Source: Apostichopus japonicus (lineage: Eukaryota; Echinodermata; Holothuroidea; Aspidochirotida; Stichopodidae). From it: a DNA stretch of 64,000 nt. The first letter of the stretch is position 1. Each line of letters opens with the position of its first letter. A program made the position numbers and the translations under genes. The DNA lies in contig NC_092573.1 of the NCBI RefSeq assembly GCF_037975245.1, positions 7,300,501 to 7,364,500 of the forward strand, given 5' to 3'. Positions 38,201 to 44,168 of this stretch are shown piece after piece. A model generated the notes under the pieces. It ran no database searches. It was given only the letters and a program-made list of their open reading frames with translations, and was not told where the DNA came from.

Positions 38201-41164
38201 CACTGGTTGATTTGACATGGAATGACCCAGGTATGTGAATGGGATACATTACATCATCATATATGTAAGGGAATGGGATACATTACATCATTATGTAGGT
38301 AAGTGAATGGGATACATACATCATCATATAGGTAAGTGAATGTGATACATTACATCATCATGTAGGTAATTGAATGGGATACATTACATCATTATGTAGG
38401 TAAGTGAATGGGATACATTACATCATTATGTAGGTATGTGAATGGGATACATTACATCATCATATATGTAAGGGAATGGGATACATTACATCATTATGTA
38501 GGTAAGTGAATGGGATACATACATCATCATATAGGTAAGTGAATGTGATACATTACATCATCATGTAGGTAATTGAATGGGATACATTACATCATTATGT
38601 AGGTAAGTGAATGGGATACATTACATCATTATGTAGGTATGTGAATGGGATACATTACATCATCATATATGTAAGGGAATGGGATACATTACATCATGTA
38701 GATAGTTAGGATAGCTTACATAGGGAAATATTACTTCGTTATGTAGGTAAGTGAATGGGATACATTACATCATCATGTAGGTAAATAGGATAGCTTACAT
38801 AGGGATATACTACATCATATAGGTAAGTTAGGATAGCTTACAAAGAGATACATACATCATCATGTAGGTAAATAGGATAACAAACATATTGGTAAAATAT
38901 TATATAAAATAATATAAAACTTACATAGTGGAATATTACAGAATCCAGTTAAATTAGGAAACCTTACATAGGGTATCTGGCAGAATCTAGTTAAGCACAT
39001 GATCTTTACCCCTCTCTATACTGTGTATTGACCCTCATGATCTTTACCCCTCTTTCTACCCTGTATTGACCCACATGATTTGCACCCCTCTCTATACCCT
39101 GTATTTACCAACACAATCGTTACCCTCTCTCTCTCTCTCTTTCTTTGCAGTTCACAGAGCAGTGGCAGCGATGACAGAGATGATTTTGGAGAGAGTATAC
39201 TATTTGATGAGGATCAAGATGAGGATGTACCATTATCTCAGAGGGTGAGATGACGATTCTTTTTATTATCCAGATGTAACCTCGTTGCATTTAGCATTTC
39301 AAAATATAAAAGAGTGATTATAGAAAAATTGGTAATGAAGCCCTTGTGTATTCATAGTTAATGTTAATAAACATTATTAAGTAATTTAGGCTTCCCCATT
39401 CCCACTTCAATATTGTTCTCCCTTAGATAAGACATTATGCTATGCACTAGATCTGCAGCCCTGCCATGCATACTATGTATCATATGAGCCAAATCATCCA
39501 GTGCTAATTATGACCTATTTACATATGATTTAAATGATAATGAGGTGCCATTCTATCTGAAGTGATGGTCTTCTCCAACAAGTTTCACTCAAAAGCCTGT
39601 CTCTTGTATCATTTTCAGACCTCAGACCCTGAGGTATCCATCCAGGAGTTCATCTTCTGTAACCCGAAGTTTCACGAGAAATGCCTTCTGTTTCAGGTAA
39701 GACAAGATTTAAGACTGCATCAGTCAGTGTAACCAAAAAGATGCCAAGGTTTATGACTACAACTGTCAGCTTAAATATAGCATGCCAGTATTAGTGACTA
39801 CAATTGTCAGTTTAATTAACAACAACATGTTAATGAAGTAACATGAAGCCTTATATAATGTGTAAGCATGAGGTAAGGAGACATAACACTGCTGTATTTA
39901 GATACAGAGCATTCCAACCGTTGAGATCAGGCATCTTAAACCCTGAATTTGGTTTGATCCTTTTTTTTTAACCAACATGAGTGCCACAAATTATTGCAAG
40001 GATGAGAGTATAAAGAAGAGGTGTGAAATGCCATGATATTAAGAAGTATTCTTGTCTTGTTTTCATTTCTCTCAGCCCTTTGATTTAGATGAATTTCACA
40101 GAGATCTGAAAGCAAACCAAATCAAAGTATCGAAGGCACAGCTGATGAATATCCTGGATGCAATGGTAATTATTGATCTGCTAAGGGGGTTGGTGGGGTT
40201 TCCTTTATTGTTCTTATTATCTTACATGGTACTTAACTGTGGATATCCTGGTACCTACCCGTGGTTATCCTACTACCTGTGGTTATCCTGATACCCGTGG
40301 TTATCCTGATACCTGTGGTTATCCTGATACTTACCTGCAGTTATCTTAATACCCATGGTTATCCTGATACCCATGGTTATCCTGATACCCACAGTTATCC
40401 TGGTGCCAGCCGTTATCCTGATACCTGTGGTTATCCTGATACTTACCTGTAGTTATCCTGATACCCATTGTTATCCTGATACCCATTGTTATCCTGATAC
40501 CCATGGTTATCCTGGTGCCAGTGGTTATCCTAATACCCATGGTTATCCTGATACTTACCTGTGGTTAGCCTGATACCCATGGTTACCCTGATACCTGTGG
40601 TTAATCTTGGTACTTAGCTCTCATGATTTCATGTTTTGATTTCCCTTTCCTTTAATAGGTAAAAGGTCATTTGTTAGTATGGAAACCAGTTGCTTCACGT
40701 TGTCAACAATAAGAAGATTAAATTACACGGCTAGCATAAATTACAAGAACATTATGCAGGGGTTTATCGTAGGTAGAATATTACAGTTACTCCATGCATA
40801 AGGTAGGGTGTTTTAAGTGATTGTTTTTTCACCACAGAAACAGATGAAACAGGAGGTGTTCATTGATTAATGTTAGAGATTGACAAATAGATCGATAGAA
40901 ATGACTTAATTTTACCTTAATTTAATGAATTTAATTTTCATATAGTTTATCATTATTGTTTATTTTTTTAACCTTTTTTTTTTATAGTGCTTGACATTTC
41001 GTCACAAAAACAGAAACAGAAGATCTCCAAAGAAGTCAAAGAGGAACCAGTCACCAAACAAGTCAAAGGTCAAAGGGTCACCAAACAAGTCAAAGGTTAA
41101 AGGGTCACCAAAAAAGAGAGTGATCTTGTCACCAAGGAAATCATTGGCTCCAACATGGAAATAA
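5608..41164 (+). CDS. SLX4: SLX4 structure-specific endonuclease scaffold, complete 22-exon gene
   Basis: SLX4 (BTBD12/FANCP) is the nuclear scaffold that binds SLX1, XPF-ERCC1 and MUS81-EME1 for Holliday-junction and crosslink repair. Exons: 5608-7507, 10917-11028, 15153-15326, 16698-16848, 18444-18568, 19313-19372, 19965-20135, 20484-20574, 21077-21178, 22071-22253, 22573-22752, 23620-23793, 24239-24402, 25042-28279, 28938-29172, 29619-29773, 32268-32355, 33155-33506, 39151-39244, 39619-39696, 40076-40165, 40988-41164. All introns are GT..AG, phases agree throughout, and the total is 8094 bases (2697 residues plus stop). Seen: four UBZ4 fingers (about 589-788), XPF-binding-type region (840-1083), BTB (about 1110-1230), SAP (about 2393-2434), SLX1-binding domain (about 2585-2660). 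An in-frame TGA at 5581 and A at -3 support the start. Vertebrate SLX4 is about 1800 residues and has two UBZ4 fingers; the extra length is in exons 1 and 14. Homology was judged by eye from domain order and motifs. Confidence 0.93.
6060..7345 (+). repeat. Coding minisatellite, 159-bp unit, within SLX4 exon 1
   Basis: The GGCAAGGAGTGTGT start recurs near 6114, 6186, 6344, 6503, 6662, 6821, 6980, 7139 and 7301. The spacing is 158-162 bases apart from one 72-base short unit. Several neighbours are nearly identical at the DNA level, including silent positions, which points to recent unequal exchange or gene conversion. Because the unit is a multiple of three, whole-unit gain or loss keeps the frame. 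The same periodicity opens long antisense frames, which are not genes. Confidence 0.93.
7880..8620. repeat. About 278-bp tandem repeat, nearly three copies, in SLX4 intron 1
   Basis: The phrase GTAAACAnGATATC recurs at about 7920 and 8197, and in diverged form at 8476. Each unit carries a block of the type GGTCAAGGTCATTTGGGGTCAGCAGAGGG, abbreviated here in consensus. A related single copy lies near 42170-42330. The family is non-coding, contains many AGGTCA half sites and has a full DR1 arrangement at 8568-8580. Confidence 0.75.
9118..9275. repeat. Near-perfect palindrome, MITE-like
   Basis: TGCAATAGTGCAAATATTTCA at 9133-9153 is mirrored as its reverse complement at 9229-9249. Pairing continues inward (TTGAAAGAT with ATCTTTCAA, and GTTCCATTCAAC with GTTGAATGGAAC) to a loop of about 13 bases near 9184-9196. 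It also continues outward through AATGGTT/AACCATT with small bulges. The arms are roughly 65-75 bases. No ORF is plausible. It looks like a foldback MITE or part of one. Confidence 0.8.
9275..9503. repeat. Segment bounded by short inverted ends, possible MITE
   Basis: TATACAACACCT at about 9278-9289 is matched by AGGTGTTGTATA at 9488-9499 in inverted orientation. The interior has no coding content. It abuts the palindrome at 9118-9275, and the two may be parts of one composite element. I could not define a target duplication. Confidence 0.45.
10917..18568 (+). CDS. SLX4: SLX4 exons 2-5: UBZ4 zinc fingers 2, 3 and 4
   Basis: Exons 10917-11028, 15153-15326, 16698-16848 and 18444-18568. UBZ4 fingers bind ubiquitin and recruit SLX4 to crosslinks. 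Finger 2 (650-672) is VCQIC...KHVNRC, finger 3 (708-730) is ICQIC...QHVNRC, and finger 4 (768-788) is CIIC...NHLKSC. Fingers 2 and 3 are each cut by a phase-2 intron inside the Arg codon just before the last Cys, and exons 3 and 4 both open with Cys-Ile-Asp. That points to exon duplication. Exon 3 is 174 bases with phase 2 on both sides, so it is a symmetrical finger cassette. Exon 5 ends in a helical stretch ([16 protein letters not shown]). Confidence 0.9.
11152..11292. repeat. TA microsatellite with adjoining C-run, SLX4 intron 2
   Basis: Long (TA)n tracts are interrupted near 11228-11247 and followed by a C-rich run at 11275-11292. Open frames across it (YIYIYI...) are low-complexity artefacts. 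Confidence 0.9.
11481..13222. mobile_element. Non-autonomous hAT-like DNA transposon
   Basis: The element is 1742 bases long and flanked by a perfect 8-bp target duplication, GTTATATG, at 11473-11480 and 13223-13230. Its ends are imperfect inverted repeats: TAGTGTTCAACCGATTA on the left, and on the right the reverse complement TGGTGTTCAAACGATTA. Subterminal CCGATTCCGATTA-type motifs cluster at both ends. An 8-bp duplication with TAG/TGG-starting ends is typical of the hAT superfamily. No transposase-like ORF is present, so it must have moved with help from a relative. It lies in SLX4 intron 2 and its sequence offers no exon. Confidence 0.87.
13576..14465. repeat. GTAGTTACGTGTGTGCT-type minisatellite, SLX4 intron 2
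   Basis: About 890 bases of variants of CTGTAGTTACGTGTGTG alternating with GTGTGTAGTTATGTGTGTA, making higher-order units of about 48 bases. A/G variation at CG/CA positions (ACGTGT versus ATGTGT) is frequent. No coding content. Confidence 0.92.
15545..15770. repeat. Three-copy 61-72-bp tandem repeat, SLX4 intron 3
   Basis: GATCTCAAGTATT begins units at about 15553, 15625 and 15686. The shared unit continues with AGTAGTAAGTCCTTCATG and a TGATGTGAGGTCATT tail. The copy lengths differ by an 11-base insertion, and there are scattered substitutions. Confidence 0.85.
17420..17775 (+). mobile_element. 5'-truncated LINE, 3' end only
   Basis: Two adjoining frames, shifted by a small indel near 17508, read the usual end of a LINE ORF2: [14 protein letters not shown], then [25 protein letters not shown] and [10 protein letters not shown] before a stop. 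It is followed by a 3' tail with GCGCTATATAAGTCTCATTT and an (ATT)n run, a common non-LTR 3' terminus. It is a dead fragment in SLX4 intron 4. The clade is probably in the CR1/L2/Jockey group, judged only from the motif. Confidence 0.8.
18599..19200. repeat. 60-bp tandem array, SLX4 intron 5
   Basis: Six full units from about 18601 appear identical base for base, and the seventh is nearly so. They are followed by about three increasingly diverged units up to about 19200. Each unit contains GTATGGTAAAGTGTATGTTA and ACAGCATGTAAAGTATAGAG. Homogenised units on one side and decayed units on the other suggest recent one-sided amplification. The array fills most of the 744-base intron. The antisense frames across it are artefacts, because a unit of 60 bases keeps any stop-free frame open. 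Confidence 0.96.
19313..22752 (+). CDS. SLX4: SLX4 exons 6-11: XPF-binding (MLR) type region
   Basis: Exons 19313-19372, 19965-20135, 20484-20574, 21077-21178, 22071-22253 and 22573-22752 encode residues about 821-1083. A helix ([18 protein letters not shown]) precedes an AT-hook-like motif ([10 protein letters not shown]). Next come [20 protein letters not shown] and [13 protein letters not shown]...[11 protein letters not shown], which match by eye the conserved SLX4/MUS312 segment that contacts XPF/MEI-9. Exon 11 ends with a short helix ([19 protein letters not shown]). For exon 11 the acceptor could be at 22572 or 22575, which differ by one Gln. Its donor is duplicated 118 bases downstream. 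Confidence 0.86.
22739..22974 (+). repeat. 118-bp direct duplication spanning the exon 11 splice donor
   Basis: Two adjacent copies of about 118 bases each contain ACAAGGAACAGGTAAAG followed by a CAGCCTTGTAATCTTGGCCA stretch. The first copy holds the real donor (exon ends 22752) and the second an equally good donor (exon would end 22870). Use of the second would add 118 bases, shift the frame and meet a TAG within a few codons. A fragment of a third copy begins at 22975. Confidence 0.88.
23620..24402 (+). CDS. SLX4: SLX4 exons 12-13: BTB domain
   Basis: Exons 23620-23793 and 24239-24402, continuing into the start of exon 14, encode the BTB fold. In SLX4 this supports self-association. Visible hallmarks are [20 protein letters not shown] (the D.x.....fxaHkxvLa pattern), then [12 protein letters not shown], then [12 protein letters not shown] for the late helix, and [14 protein letters not shown] encoded at the start of exon 14. 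Both exons have sound acceptors and donors with phases 0 and 2. Confidence 0.92.
24560..24800. repeat. Degenerate GATGACACAC minisatellite, SLX4 intron 13
   Basis: Several imperfect copies of a GTGATGACACACTCATG / TGTATAGTGGGTGAGTG unit with varying spacing. No coding content. Confidence 0.75.
25042..28279 (+). CDS. SLX4: SLX4 exon 14: giant disordered acidic exon with AT-hooks and SIM-like motifs
   Basis: A single 3238-base exon encodes residues about 1196-2275. After the BTB end comes a Lys/Arg- and Ser-rich stretch with AT-hook-like cores (KPGRPRK, RGRPRK, RGRPLK). An Asp/Asn-rich run and a Glu/Lys-rich run follow, both from GAT and GAG/GAA triplet repeats at about 26850-27170. Next is a Ser/Thr-Pro cluster ([17 protein letters not shown]). 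Near its end [12 protein letters not shown] and [11 protein letters not shown] have the hydrophobic-core-plus-acidic form of SUMO-interacting motifs, which human SLX4 also has in its C-terminal half. If the donor at 28280 is not used, the frame runs on to a stop at 28394-28396. Confidence 0.9.
28938..33506 (+). CDS. SLX4: SLX4 exons 15-18: SAP-domain region
   Basis: Exons 28938-29172, 29619-29773, 32268-32355 and 33155-33506. Exon 15 encodes a linker ending in [20 protein letters not shown]. Exons 16-17 encode the SAP motif: [15 protein letters not shown] joined to [20 protein letters not shown] and KELYQFTHQ. This is the conserved helix-turn-helix that SLX4 uses for DNA and MUS81 contact. 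Exon 18 is basic and low in complexity, and leaves in phase 2. Its donor (GATGTTAG then GTAAGT) is the first unit of a long tandem array. Confidence 0.9.
29774..32267 (+). other. SLX4 intron 16, nothing recognised
   Basis: About 2.5 kb of AT-rich sequence between the two SAP-encoding exons. I saw no exon with domain content, no clear element ends and only short repeats. Open frames are short and biased. Confidence 0.6.
33507..34232 (+). repeat. 34-bp array seeded from the SLX4 exon 18 donor (left block)
   Basis: Units of the type TAGGTAAGTGAATGGGATAC followed by ATTACATCATCATG repeat for about 700 bases. The first unit is the real donor of exon 18. Many units keep TAGGTAAGT exactly; others have TAGGTAATT. 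A larger block carrying TAGATAGTTAGGATAGCTTA recurs inside, so there is higher-order duplication. The same array resumes at 38229 on the far side of the foldback element. Confidence 0.93.
35317..35864. mobile_element. Nested inverted-repeat element
   Basis: The ends are AGGTCAAAATTTCTTT (left) and, inverted, AAAGAAATTTTGACC (right). Pairing continues through GAATTGAATGCAAATTTCA, TTGACAGTTGAAGTT-type and CAAGTTCACTTT-type segments, so the whole unit can fold back. No ORF is plausible. A diverged relative lies at 1365-1700, so this is a dispersed family. Confidence 0.72.
35911..36545. mobile_element. Nested MITE with TTAA ends
   Basis: TTAAAGCAGCATTTTGC at 35911-35927 is mirrored by GCAAAATGCTGCTTTAA at 36529-36545. 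TTAA at both borders fits a TTAA target duplication, as in piggyBac- and Kolobok-type elements. The interior is about 600 bases with no transposase. It sits inside the foldback element, and so is younger than it or was carried along. Confidence 0.8.
36739..37110 (+). pseudogene. Broken coding remnant inside the foldback element
   Basis: One frame reads [20 protein letters not shown] then [15 protein letters not shown]. The frame beside it reads [14 protein letters not shown] just upstream, so a small indel splits one former segment (YDNEWYIG...[17 protein letters not shown]...WP...CWIPF). The pattern of Trp, DVxVKxM, WP and CWxPF resembles C-terminal segments that I associate with transposon-encoded proteins in invertebrates, though I cannot name the family. 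It is not translatable as one protein now. Confidence 0.5.
38229..38890 (+). repeat. 34-bp exon 18-donor array (right block)
   Basis: Continues the array interrupted by the foldback element, with the same GTGAATGGGATACATTACAT core. Longer repeats of about 200 bases (from 38229 and again from about 38435) are nearly identical. Units become irregular from about 38690 (TAGATAGTTAGGATAGCTTA, GTAAATAGGATAGC). Confidence 0.92.
38996..39150 (+). repeat. Pyrimidine-rich repeat running into the exon 19 acceptor
   Basis: About three imperfect units of roughly 42 bases (CATGATCTTTACCCCTCTCT plus CTGTATTGACCC) are followed by a (CT)n tract and the acceptor TTCTTTGCAG at 39150. The array enlarges the polypyrimidine region of SLX4 exon 19. 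Confidence 0.7.
39151..41164 (+). CDS. SLX4: SLX4 exons 19-22: SLX1-binding C-terminal domain
   Basis: Exons 39151-39244, 39619-39696, 40076-40165 and 40988-41164. An acidic lead ([20 protein letters not shown]) precedes the conserved C-terminal domain that binds the SLX1 nuclease. It reads [39 protein letters not shown], then [18 protein letters not shown]. This follows the vertebrate pattern of a helix, LLYQPF, a helix pair and a final CITF-type strand. After it comes a basic tail with three short SPNKSKVKG-type repeats, ending at TAA 41162-41164. Confidence 0.93.
40229..40625. repeat. 18-bp GGTTATCCTGATACCCAT array, SLX4 intron 21
   Basis: About twenty imperfect units of roughly 18 bases with variation in the CCCAT/CCTGT/TTACC part. 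Open frames on both strands ([21 protein letters not shown]) are artefacts of a period divisible by three. Confidence 0.92.
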
Positions 41165-42698
41165 TGGCAGTTTGCTACTATGGCAACTAGTCTTTCAATG
41201 ATATGATGGTCAGCTGAGACGGTCGACAAAATGTGGTAAATGCAGAAGAAGCCAGGGTTTGTGGCATTTGGGGATGTTAAGGTGATGAAGGCTAGGCTTC
41301 AGTATTGGTTACCATATTATGTGAAAGGATAACCTAATGAAACATGTGTAGCATATGCAGGTGAGACCACAATACATACCAGATGTCCAGTTGACCATTG
41401 AAGACTATTCATAGAACAACCAACCTCCATTATGAATGAAATATATTAGTCATCAATTCCATAGCTTTACAGGGCATTATTCTGCTTAAAATTTCAAAGA
41501 TTTCATATTTGACCTTGTACTTGTATTTCATTCTTTATCTCAGAGTTCAGGTATTGTTTATTTGTCATCATGTTCAAGTCTGTATCAAGCTACCGATACA
41601 TTACGGAATAGGACTGATTCTTAATTTAATGCAGAAGTATGAATAATAATTGGTGTATTGGTTCCTCAGCATCGACTGAAGCTCAATATGATTAAGTATT
41701 CTCAGATATTTACCTTAATATTTTGCAGCTTTATTACAATATTTGTCAACATGAACATAGCGAGAGGCTTGGACATGTATTATCATTTATTGTCATCAGA
41801 ACACTTACATAAAACCAGCACTCATCACTTCAACAAACGATTGAAATACTGGAATTATGCGAATATTGTAATGTAAACCATCAAATGGTTAGTTTGATTC
41901 AAAAAGTGATTAATTGAAAGGTGCTATCATCCATTTTTACCAATGAATGTACATCTTTGATTCAAGTGCCTAGCCAAGATTTCATCTTAGGGGGTGGCTT
42001 CAGCTGAATTTATTGACCTGTCAGCACAATGCTTTTGCACTCTCTGTGTTGGGTTTAGGGGCAGAGCCTCTGGAAGTTATACCATATGGACGACTTTAGA
42101 GGCTTCAGAGCTTTCAATTTTTTATTCCTTGCCGGAGACAAAAGGAATCTATGGGATGGTGGTGGTGTGTATGTATGTGACACTTGCTTGTAAACACAGC
42201 TACTCAAAAAGTTAATGGTGGATGGTGGATAAACTTCATACTTGGTGTGTGGGCTGTCTTATTGAGTACAAGAAAGCCTACTTCCTTCTGTGAAGTTCAA
42301 TGGTCATTTGGGGTCAACAGAGGTCAGTCTCTCAAAAATATTTCAAAATGTATAAACAATGTATGTGTGATTTCAACAATAATTAAAGGGATCGCTAGCT
42401 CAAAATTGGTAACATGTGTACTATTTCACATAGGACTGTTCTTTCTGGATATTGAAACGTTTTGGTTTAAATTTCTATACTGTAAAATCCTTACCAGTGA
42501 ATGACATGGTTGATCCTCACAAGGGATTGCTTACAAAACTTTTCTGGTTCTCACTTAATTCTTGGACAAATTTAACTTGCTCTACAGTAGACAGCTATTT
42601 TGACTTCCAAAGAAAATTATATGGCATCTTCCCATTTCTCCCCCCCCCTCCCCTTCCCAGCTACGAGCTTGCTTTGATATAATATAATAATTATGGTC

Positions 42699-42704
42699 AA
42701 TAAA
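42699..42704 (+). terminator. SLX4: Candidate SLX4 poly(A) signal
   Basis: AATAAA lies 1.5 kb after the SLX4 stop codon and is the first canonical hexamer I noticed on this strand. A weaker ATTAAA lies near 42383. The transcript end is not otherwise shown. Confidence 0.4.
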
Positions 42705-42966
42705 TTTTTAGCAAAAAGTACCAGTATTATACCTTCTTCATGTTATTACTTATCTTACATTGTTGCTTAAGTTTGAGAATTTCTATTTTAGTTAGTGCAG
42801 AGAATATTTTGCCCCACCCCTAGAGCTGACAAGAATATTTGATGATGTAATGTCATAGCAGCAGCATGTTCTCCCTGGGTCACCTGATGATTGGGGGAGG
42901 GGGAGGGGGAAGGAGGAGCATGAATGAAAAGACAAAGCTGGTCAATAACAGTTAACATTGGAGAAC

Positions 42967-42972
42967 TTTATT
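42967..42972 (-). terminator. Candidate Tudor-gene poly(A) signal
   Basis: TTTATT on the + strand is AATAAA on the - strand, 1.2 kb after the Tudor-gene stop. A nearer candidate is at 43501-43506. If the distal sites of both genes are used, the two transcripts end about 260 bases apart without overlapping. Confidence 0.35.
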
Positions 42973-43135
42973 TTCTCCTTTTGCCACAATAATATATATA
43001 CAGAATTCCATGCTTTACAAATTACATGGGTCATGTGCAAAGGTGTAAACTTTCCAAAAGTGTTGAGACAACGTGAGCAAAAACGAAAGAATATGAGCAG
43101 TGATACTGAACTTACAAATGTCTGAAAGAGTTTTT

Positions 43136-43330
43136 AAAAAAACCCATACTAACCCACATGTGTTCTGCAGTCGGATGAGTGCTAGCTGACATAATAAAAC
43201 AAAACCCCATACTAACCCACATGTGTTCTGCAGTCAGATGAGTGCTAGCTGACATAATAAAACAAAACCCCATACTAACCCACATGTGTTCTGCAGTCAG
43301 ATGAGTGCTAGTTAACATAATAAACAAAAC
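43136..43330. repeat. Three-copy 66-67-bp tandem repeat in the Tudor-gene 3' flank
   Basis: Three nearly identical units contain CCCATACTAACCCACATGTG and TTCTGCAGTCAGATGAGTGC. They probably lie in the 3' UTR of the minus-strand gene. A TCTGCAGTC to TCTGCAGTCA difference separates the first copy from the others. Confidence 0.9.
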
Positions 43331-44168
43331 TTGCATTTTTAACTACTCTGAAAGTCCTTTCACACACTGAAAATAACCACAAACAACATGATGTCTTCAA
43401 CAAATCAAACTTGTCTATGTCTTCAACAAATCAAACTTGTCTTGAAATGGGTACTTTCTAATTTTAAACAATTCATTGAAAATAGACTGATCTCTATTGA
43501 TTTATTCCAAAACATGCAACATATCTTCCCAATGCTGTCTTCCTGTATTGTACAGTATGGTATGACATCTTGGGCTGGGAAAACTTTGTGGTCTCATCCA
43601 ATCTGGCATACATAAGTCAGTATAATAGTGTGTAGCCTGAGATGGATAAGTCACAGGAAGATTATCACCATTTAACTCAAGAAAACATGACAAGCGGGTA
43701 GACCAGAAAATACCTCTGGTGAATTAAAGAACAACCTGGGAAAAAAAAACTTTTCTAAGATTCCTAAGTTTTGTTTTTCATAAGGTAGACAAAGGGGCCA
43801 AGAGAATGACTTTACACTAAAACTTAACCTGATTAGGTTTGAATTGATGGTGAACCGATTAAATGTCAAGTAAATTGTGTTCAGTAAGTATATTAATTAT
43901 ACTGTTGCATTTCATTGGCAAATTAACTATTCCTATGTGTTACAGTGTCCCTCATTCAAAGCTGGATTTGGAGGTGATCCCAATGTTCGATTTTTTAGCC
44001 AGTATTTGAATTTTCTTTAATACCTGTTACATAAATAACATTAATACAACAACATCTACTGGCTAATGAAAAAAAAAAAAGCACCATAAAAGACAATTTT
44101 GGTGTTTTATGGTTTGGAATCTCAACTCCTTTGCTCTGTATAAAAATCTCTGCTACATTCTTCAGCCT

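Larger units (their letters stand above)
34233..38228. mobile_element. 4.0-kb foldback element with 740-bp inverted arms
   Basis: The left arm (34233-34980) is the reverse complement, with few differences, of the right arm (37490-38228). Both termini read GGGTCATTCC inward. AGGT flanks the element at 34229-34232 and 38229-38232, and the array around it reads continuously once the element and one AGGT are removed. This indicates a 4-bp target duplication. The centre holds nested elements at 35317-35864 and 35911-36545 and a broken coding remnant near 36739-37110. No intact transposase is present. Matching arm ORFs ([10 protein letters not shown]...) are by-products of the arms. Superfamily not assigned; 4-bp duplications occur in Sola and Ginger among others. 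Confidence 0.86.
41165..44168. other. 3' flanks of two convergent genes
   Basis: SLX4 (+) stops at 41164 and the Tudor gene (-) stops at 44169, so about 3.0 kb between them holds both 3' UTRs. A single copy of the 278-bp repeat family (GTAAACACAGCTACTCAAAA...GGTCATTTGGGGTCAACAGA) lies near 42170-42330. A G-rich run lies at 42893-42913. No further coding exon is seen. Confidence 0.6.

Noticed and set aside
34223-38238. Matching proteins [10 protein letters not shown]... and [10 protein letters not shown]... on opposite strands as a duplicated gene pair
   Set aside because: They lie in the inverted arms of the foldback element, so their identity follows from the arms. Lengths are 63-83 residues and no domain is visible.
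40261-40573. Repeat proteins on both strands ([21 protein letters not shown])
   Set aside because: An 18-bp minisatellite in an intron keeps frames open on both strands.
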